This document shows positions 6,661 through 10,931 of a stretch of 10,931 nt of DNA, in pieces; within the stretch, counting starts at the first letter, position 1, and every line of letters begins with the position of its first letter. Source of the stretch: Mailhella massiliensis (GTDB lineage Bacteria; Desulfobacterota; Desulfovibrionia; Desulfovibrionales; Desulfovibrionaceae); assembly GCF_020741395.1 (NCBI RefSeq), contig NZ_DYZA01000124.1, positions 1 through 10,931 of the forward strand, written 5' to 3'. The position numbers were made by a program, and so were the translations under genes. The notes under the pieces are model-generated. The model made no database searches and was not told the origin of the DNA. It saw only the letters and a program-made list of their open reading frames with translations.

Positions 6661-7185
6661 TCAGACCTTTCTGGCTTCGTCAAGCTCTCTCAGCCTGTCG
6701 GGATTACCGAGGCAGGGAATGAGCTTAAGGAACCACAAAAAGCTTGCAATGAACGTCATACAGAAGCTGTAGGGCAGCACGATGGAAACAATCCACATGG
6801 GCAGCTGCATGGCCATACTGACTGAGGAAAACGAACGCTGAATATAGAAGTAGGACTGGTAGACGCATACGGAGAGAACAAGAAGCGCCAGAGCTTCGGT
6901 AACGAGCGCGAGCACCACCCCGATGAAGGAATGGCGGAAGCGAAGTACCAGAAAGTCGAGTGCCACCAGTTCCCCGCGCTGCTGCGCGTAGGGGAAAAGC
7001 AGGAAGGTAATCCACACCATCATGAAGCGTGCGCTCTCTTCCGTCCAGGTAATGCTGTAGCCGAAGCAATAGCGCAGGATCACGTTCAGCGTGACTACGG
7101 CCAGCATGCCCGCCATGAGGACGGTACTGATTTTGACGGCTATGCCGTTGATCTTTTTGACCAGTTGCTCAATCATACTCAGCAT
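6661..7185 (-). CDS. dctQ: TRAP transporter small permease subunit (DctQ family)
   Basis: A 174-residue membrane protein with four hydrophobic segments at about 18-40, 53-66, 86-110 and 130-154. It carries the DctQ core 'NVILRYCFGYSITWTEESAR' (34-53). It pairs with DctM to form the membrane part of the transporter. ATG at 7185 is chosen over Met4 because GGAGGG lies 5 nt before it. The start overlaps the last codons of the GH31 gene by 7 nt, so translation of the transporter is probably coupled to that of the glycosidase. This ties the two functions together. Confidence 0.93.
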   Translation of the reverse strand: MLSMIEQLVKKINGIAVKISTVLMAGMLAVVTLNVILRYCFGYSITWTEESARFMMVWITFLLFPYAQQRGELVALDFLVLRFRHSFIGVVLALVTEALALLVLSVCVYQSYFYIQRSFSSVSMAMQLPMWIVSIVLPYSFCMTFIASFLWFLKLIPCLGNPDRLRELDEARKV

Positions 7186-9362
7186 ATCTTCCCTCCGGCA
7201 AAAAGAAATTCATGGAGCTGTTCCGGTTCCACGACGCTCACATGGGAGGCCGGGACAAGCTTTCCGTTTTCAAAGACGACTTCGTCGTCATAAGTGCAGG
7301 AGTGTTCGGTGACTTTGCCGAAAGCGGCCACAGCGGCGATACGCCTGCCGCTTTCGATTTCGCCGGTATGGCGCACGGCCGGGCCGAGCTTGAGCACGGC
7401 TCCTTCGCGCACAAAGACCGGAATACGGTCGAGAGGTACGATTTCCTCCACGGTGCGGTCGCCGGCAACGGCCTTGCCCGTCCAGAGATCATACCAGGCG
7501 CCCTTGGGCAGACGGTAGCGAACCTTGCCGCCCTCCCGTACCACCGGCACGATGAGCAGGTTGTCGCCCAGCATGTATTGAAGTTCAAAGGGCCACACGT
7601 CGGGCTGATCGGGGAAGGAAAGCACCATGGAGCGCATGAGCGGCATGCCCGTATCAGCCGCCTGGGCGCTGGCGTCGGAAAGATAGGGAATGAGGCGATA
7701 GCGCAGGCGCACCCAGCGGCGGCAGATATCTTCCGCCTCGGGTCCGTAGGCCCAGGGCTCGCGCGGGCCGATGCCGTGGAAACGCATGTGGGAGCCGAGG
7801 GCTCCGGCTTCCGTCCAGCGCACGAAGAGTTCGGGCGTGGGCTGATCGCCGTAGAATCCGCCGATATCGGAGGAGTAATAGGGAACGCCGCTCATACCCC
7901 AGGACAGTCCGCCCAGAATGGAGCCGGCAAGGCCGCCCCAGCTGGATTGGGAGTCGCCCGCCCACTGGATGGGAGCCCTCTGGCTGCCCGCCCAGCCGGA
8001 GCGGGACCAGCAGAGCGCGTTTTCGCCGTGATAACGGCGGCCGGCCTCATACACGCAGAGGTTATAAAGCAGAGAGTAAACATTATGGATGCGGACGCCG
8101 TTGTCGCCGTTGCAGGCGTACATGTCGGGCAGAACCTGTTCGCCGAAGTCGGCCTTGATGCAGTCCACGCCGGCCTCGAACAGTTCCTTATGGCGGCCGC
8201 ACCAGTATTCCCAGGCTTCGGGATTGGTGAAGTCCACAAGACCGCTGTTGGGAAGCTGCGTCAGTACCTGACCGAAAGGACCGGGATCGAAGGCGTATTC
8301 ATAGGCCTTGCCGTCCTTGTCGCGCAGAAGCCAGCCTTTTTCCGCCATTTCGCCAAACAGCTTGTTCTTGATGGAAACGAGAGGATATTCCCACACGCAG
8401 ATCTTGTAATTCATGGCCTTCAGGGAATCACAGAAGGCCTTGGGATCGTCGTAACGGGAGGGATCCCATTCAAAGGCGAAGCGGGTGTCGGTGTCCTGCC
8501 AGGCGCGGCCGTCAATGGTGATCACATCGCAGGGAACATCCATCTCGCGCATCTTGGCGGCGGCTTCCAGGGTTTCGGCGGGTACGCGGTAATAGGCCTT
8601 GGAAAGCCAAAGGCCGAGACTCCACACCGGAGCCTTGGCGGAACGGCCGGTGAGCTTCGTGTAACGGCCCAGAATTTCTGCGGGCGTGTCGCCGAAAAGG
8701 AAGAAGAGGTCGAGCACGGCGTCCTTCACATCGAGGCAGAGGCTCTGGTTGGCCCACTGCTGATAGCCCACGCCGATGCGAACATAAGAAGGAGTATTCA
8801 CGAATACGCCGTAGCCTTCGGGAGACCACACGAAGGGGCAGTTCTTATAGCAGACGGAACTGTTTACTCCGAGGGCATCTTCGTTCCACATGTCGAGCAG
8901 CATGCCGCGGCGATTCAGCCCGGCATAATTTTCGCCGCCTCCGTACACAGCCACACCGAAGGGCAGGCCGAGAGCCGCAAACCAGCCCTCTTCCGTAGCC
9001 GCCACCGGAGGCAGACGGAACTTGCGTACGAAATGGCTGTCTTCCGTCACGGGAAGCACGACTTTACCGCCCTTTTCCAGGCTGAAAGTAAGAGGAGAAC
9101 GGGTCAGACGAAGCGCGTATTCACCGCTTGAGCAGAGCACATCGTCCTGGTTTTCCACAACTTCCATGGCAAGACGTTCATCTTTGGCGCATACGATGCC
9201 GTAATCGTTGACCTCCGCATCGCCAAGACGGACACGGAAGCAGCCCTCCGCATAGACGGAGACCTCCAGCTTTCCGGCATCAGTGGAAAAAACCGCTTTG
9301 TTATCGGCAAGAGAAGCCAGGGCCAGCCCCTTACATGGGGACAGATTCTCAAAGTTTTGCAT
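7179..9362 (-). CDS. Glycoside hydrolase family 31, YicI-like alpha-glycosidase with altered substrate pocket
   Basis: A 727-residue retaining alpha-glycosidase. Order: N-terminal beta-sandwich (about 1-225), (beta/alpha)8 barrel with the GH31 active site (about 245-560), and C-terminal beta domains (about 570-727). Nucleophile Asp405 lies in 'KADFGE' (403-408) and acid/base Asp470 in 'WAGD' (467-470); the 'SDIGGF' and 'RFHG' signatures (498-503, 527-530) are intact. The overall match is to E. coli alpha-xylosidase YicI. The pocket differs, with 'TIDGRAW' (282-288) where I recall Cys-Phe after the Asp in YicI, 'CVWEYP' (322-327), and an extra loop near 356-374. At the YihQ sulfonate-binding positions (Arg301, Trp304, Tyr508) I see no matching residues by eye; the last two are Phe. 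No signal peptide, so the glycoside is cleaved after import. ATG at 9362 has only a weak ribosome site. The activity could be alpha-xylosidase, alpha-glucosidase or a divergent sulfoquinovosidase. Confidence 0.93.
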   Translation of the reverse strand: MQNFENLSPCKGLALASLADNKAVFSTDAGKLEVSVYAEGCFRVRLGDAEVNDYGIVCAKDERLAMEVVENQDDVLCSSGEYALRLTRSPLTFSLEKGGKVVLPVTEDSHFVRKFRLPPVAATEEGWFAALGLPFGVAVYGGGENYAGLNRRGMLLDMWNEDALGVNSSVCYKNCPFVWSPEGYGVFVNTPSYVRIGVGYQQWANQSLCLDVKDAVLDLFFLFGDTPAEILGRYTKLTGRSAKAPVWSLGLWLSKAYYRVPAETLEAAAKMREMDVPCDVITIDGRAWQDTDTRFAFEWDPSRYDDPKAFCDSLKAMNYKICVWEYPLVSIKNKLFGEMAEKGWLLRDKDGKAYEYAFDPGPFGQVLTQLPNSGLVDFTNPEAWEYWCGRHKELFEAGVDCIKADFGEQVLPDMYACNGDNGVRIHNVYSLLYNLCVYEAGRRYHGENALCWSRSGWAGSQRAPIQWAGDSQSSWGGLAGSILGGLSWGMSGVPYYSSDIGGFYGDQPTPELFVRWTEAGALGSHMRFHGIGPREPWAYGPEAEDICRRWVRLRYRLIPYLSDASAQAADTGMPLMRSMVLSFPDQPDVWPFELQYMLGDNLLIVPVVREGGKVRYRLPKGAWYDLWTGKAVAGDRTVEEIVPLDRIPVFVREGAVLKLGPAVRHTGEIESGRRIAAVAAFGKVTEHSCTYDDEVVFENGKLVPASHVSVVEPEQLHEFLFAGGKIC
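7191..7196 (-). promoter_or_regulatory. Ribosome-binding site of the TRAP small subunit, inside the GH31 gene
   Basis: GGAGGG on the minus strand lies within the final Gly-Gly codons of the GH31 gene, 5 nt before the ATG at 7185. It fixes the start of the small permease gene and shows that the overlap is a real coupling junction. Confidence 0.8.
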
Positions 9363-9393
9363 AGTGTGCTCTGCCTTGTTCTGCTATGACTCT

Positions 9394-9428
9394 GTTATAG
9401 AGAAATCCTACAGCCAAAAGAATGGCTG
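9394..9428 (-). promoter_or_regulatory. Candidate promoter and operator before the GH31-TRAP operon
   Basis: In the 75 nt between the isomerase terminator and the GH31 start, the minus strand has a -10-like TATAAC (9399-9394) but no good -35 box at 17 nt. Just upstream, at the -35 region, lies a perfect inverted repeat CAGCCA-N6-TGGCTG (9411-9428). A poor -35 under a palindrome is what an activator- or repressor-controlled promoter would look like. The evidence is short motifs only. Confidence 0.35.
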
Positions 9429-9433
9429 ATATG

Positions 9434-9468
9434 AAAAACGGAGACGAACCATCACGGTCCGTCTCCGT
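9434..9468 (-). terminator. Intrinsic terminator of the isomerase gene
   Basis: Nine-bp arms (9438-9446 with 9460-9468), a mismatch, then three further pairs (9448-9450 with 9456-9458) are followed on the minus strand by a run of T (9438-9434). It starts 8 nt after the isomerase stop codon. It makes the isomerase at least partly a separate transcript from GH31. Confidence 0.82.
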
Positions 9469-9476
9469 CCCTGATA

Positions 9477-10835
9477 TTACGCCTTGGTGAGGTCCACCAC
9501 TTCGAGGCCGATCATCTCGGCTATCATCTTGAGCTGTTCACGGCAGTCGCCGTACACGATGCCGGAATGATGTTCCATCCCCTCGGTAATGAGGTTCTTC
9601 ATGAACTGCCCGGCGGGAATATCCATGCGTGCCACGCCGGCAGTCCCGGAGAAGGCCAGAGGACGGCTGATCATCTCACCGCCGCCGATGAGCAGGCGCA
9701 GCTTGCCCTTACCCTGGCTGATGCGGGCCAGCGTAAAGCGGCCGGGCTTCAGACAGAATTCCGAAAGCAGAGGCAGCTTGCGGTTGGAATGTATGGTACC
9801 GCGGATGGGACCTTCGGGATCGGCCATATCGATGGGGGCCTGGCCGCAGTGCCAGAAAACCACGGTGTCGTCCTTCACGTCGACATCCACAAGGTCGGTA
9901 TTGAACGCTCCGGAGTTCTGCAGACGGGTGAGCAGAAGCGCCGTGAGCACGCCGTAGAGGTCGCCTTCGCAACCGCAGGGCACGCCGTCTTCATTCATCA
10001 TGGCCATGGCGCCGCAGGCGGCCGCGCCGTAATGGGTGAAGAAATGAGGCCAGCAGCGCACCGTCATGCCGAGGTACCCCTGTTCGGCAGCCTTGTCGCG
10101 CATGCGGGCGTATATCTTGCAGGTCTTGATGGTGGCATCGTGGTCGAGCTCGCCGAGGTTCGGAAACTGAGCGGCACGGCGGGCATAGGGCGCATCGGCC
10201 ACACTATCGGGCTGAGCCTTAGTTTCCTCAATGAAGTCAAGAATATCTATATGATCGGTAGTCATACCGAACAGGCGGAACAAGTCGTTGGGATCGAAGT
10301 TGCAGGCATCAAACCCGTCGGGATGCTCGCCGATGAGCAAGAACTTCTGCCCTTTGAGCTGATTGAGCACGGAAGCGGCCTGAGCAGCATGGAAAATTTC
10401 CGCGGCCGCCTCAGAATCGGAAGCATCCTTGTGCACATGGATGATGCTCTTGCCGTGGCGGCTCAGGGCATGGGAAGCCAGGTTGACGCCGCAGAAGGAG
10501 TTGAGCAGCAGACGGCCGCCGGTACGCGCTTCGGCCCAGGACCACATGATGACGGGCTTGCCCAGCTTGAGGGCGGCGGCCACAGTGCTTTCCGCATCGG
10601 TAAAGGTTACCTGAATGATCAGAAGCGCGTCCACGTCGGCAGCTTCTATGGCGGGCAGGGCCGCTTCCAGAGCGGCTGCGTCGTACAGAATTTCCTTGCC
10701 GCCGACAAGATCGGCATCCATGGCGGAAAGCGTATTGACGGCCTGAGCGTGAACTTTGGCCGCGAATTCGGTATCAAAGGTGGAACGACCCAGGGCGAGT
10801 ACGCCGAGCCTGGGTTTACGAACAGCATAAGACAT
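9477..10835 (-). CDS. L-fucose/L-arabinose isomerase-fold sugar isomerase
   Basis: A 452-residue cytoplasmic protein of the fucose isomerase superfamily, expected to convert an aldose to its ketose with a divalent metal. N-terminal Rossmann-like halves cover about 8-250. The metal-binding core is in the C-terminal half: 'RCWPHF' (260-265), 'CGCEGDLYG' (287-295) with Glu290 and Asp292 as likely ligands, and the terminal 'HHSGIVYGD' (422-430) with the final histidine ligand. ATG at 10835 is chosen over an in-frame ATG at 10865 because a strong GGAGG lies 6 nt before it, inside the longer frame. It is shorter than E. coli FucI (about 590 aa) and fits the compact branch often annotated only as fucose isomerase-like. 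In this cluster it takes the place of YihS. An isomerase unrelated to YihS, SqvD, is known for sulfoquinovose in other sulfoglycolytic bacteria, but I cannot confirm that this belongs to that group. No specific substrate can be read from the sequence. Confidence 0.85.
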   Translation of the reverse strand: MSYAVRKPRLGVLALGRSTFDTEFAAKVHAQAVNTLSAMDADLVGGKEILYDAAALEAALPAIEAADVDALLIIQVTFTDAESTVAAALKLGKPVIMWSWAEARTGGRLLLNSFCGVNLASHALSRHGKSIIHVHKDASDSEAAAEIFHAAQAASVLNQLKGQKFLLIGEHPDGFDACNFDPNDLFRLFGMTTDHIDILDFIEETKAQPDSVADAPYARRAAQFPNLGELDHDATIKTCKIYARMRDKAAEQGYLGMTVRCWPHFFTHYGAAACGAMAMMNEDGVPCGCEGDLYGVLTALLLTRLQNSGAFNTDLVDVDVKDDTVVFWHCGQAPIDMADPEGPIRGTIHSNRKLPLLSEFCLKPGRFTLARISQGKGKLRLLIGGGEMISRPLAFSGTAGVARMDIPAGQFMKNLITEGMEHHSGIVYGDCREQLKMIAEMIGLEVVDLTKA

Positions 10836-10841
10836 AATGAG

Positions 10842-10846
10842 CCTCC
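10842..10846 (-). promoter_or_regulatory. Ribosome-binding site that fixes the isomerase start
   Basis: GGAGG on the minus strand lies 6 nt before ATG 10835. It falls inside the reading frame of the alternative start at 10865, which argues for the shorter protein. Confidence 0.8.
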
Positions 10847-10859
10847 GGATAACTCTTGA

Positions 10860-10899
10860 CCTCAAAAGGCGATATCCGCCTTCCTGACCTGCCTCAAAA
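10860..10899 (-). repeat. Short repeats in the isomerase leader
   Basis: CCTCAAAA occurs twice on the plus strand (10860-10867 and 10892-10899), 32 nt or about three helical turns apart, each within a few bases of TGACC. Between them lies an inverted repeat AAGGCG-N5-CGCCTT (10866-10882). On the minus strand a run of nine T precedes the region. They could be an operator or a leader hairpin. No convincing -35/-10 pair was seen before the window edge. Confidence 0.3.
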
Positions 10900-10931
10900 A
10901 AAAATACCGCATTGGGGTTAAACTGTGATTT

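Noticed and set aside
7212..9131. Long open frame on the plus strand (639 codons)
   Set aside because: It is antisense to the GH31 gene, which has all family motifs. The frame is rich in His, Gly and Ala, as expected for the mirror of GC-rich codon use, and resembles no family.
7179..9362. Calling the GH31 gene yihQ (sulfoquinovosidase)
   Set aside because: The sulfonate-binding Arg, Trp and Tyr of YihQ have no counterparts in my alignment, and the framework is closer to YicI.
1..10931. Mobile element, CRISPR array, tRNA or rRNA
   Set aside because: No transposase or integrase, no regularly spaced repeats and no structural RNA sequence were seen on either strand.

Overview
The window reads as part of a bacterial chromosome. 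It is fairly GC-rich, all nine genes lie on the minus strand, and gene order is compact. A TRAP transporter, a PAS-containing regulator that seems to lead into a sigma-54 activator domain, and the GC level would suit a Proteobacteria/Desulfobacterota-type anaerobe such as a gut Desulfovibrionaceae. That placement is a guess from gene content, because no rRNA or other phylogenetic marker is present.

Layout in the direction of transcription, right to left. (1) A fucose-isomerase-fold sugar isomerase (10835-9477) ends in a good intrinsic terminator. (2) After a short promoter/operator-like gap comes a GH31 glycosidase (9362-7179). It overlaps by 7 nt the small membrane subunit of a TRAP transporter (7185-6661), which is followed by the large permease (6611-5298) and the periplasmic binding protein (5190-4135). 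(3) Then come an aldose 1-epimerase (3951-2887) and a class II zinc aldolase (2800-1910). (4) A strong hairpin with a T-tract separates these from a PfkB kinase (1823-912). (5) A gene-poor stretch of 464 nt (448-911) holds two minus-strand terminators and a well-formed sigma-70 promoter. That promoter serves the last gene, a PAS-domain regulator cut off by the left edge (447-1).

Read together, the genes form a self-contained sugar catabolic route. An anionic sugar or glycoside is imported by the TRAP system, the glycosidic bond is cleaved by GH31, the anomer is equilibrated by the mutarotase, and the aldose becomes a ketose, then a ketose phosphate, then dihydroxyacetone phosphate plus an aldehyde. 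The parts match step for step the sulfoglycolytic Embden-Meyerhof (sulfo-EMP) set of E. coli: yihQ, yihR, yihS, yihT and yihV. Here the isomerase fold, aldolase class and transporter type are all different. The kinase is the strongest link, since it resembles sulfofructose kinase YihV along its length. The main evidence against is the GH31, whose core looks like alpha-xylosidase YicI and which lacks the sulfonate-binding residues of YihQ. The substrate is therefore unproven: sulfoquinovose or a related acidic sugar is the leading idea, and an alpha-xyloside or other neutral glycoside processed through a ketose 1-phosphate is the main alternative. No sulfolactaldehyde reductase or dehydrogenase lies in the window.
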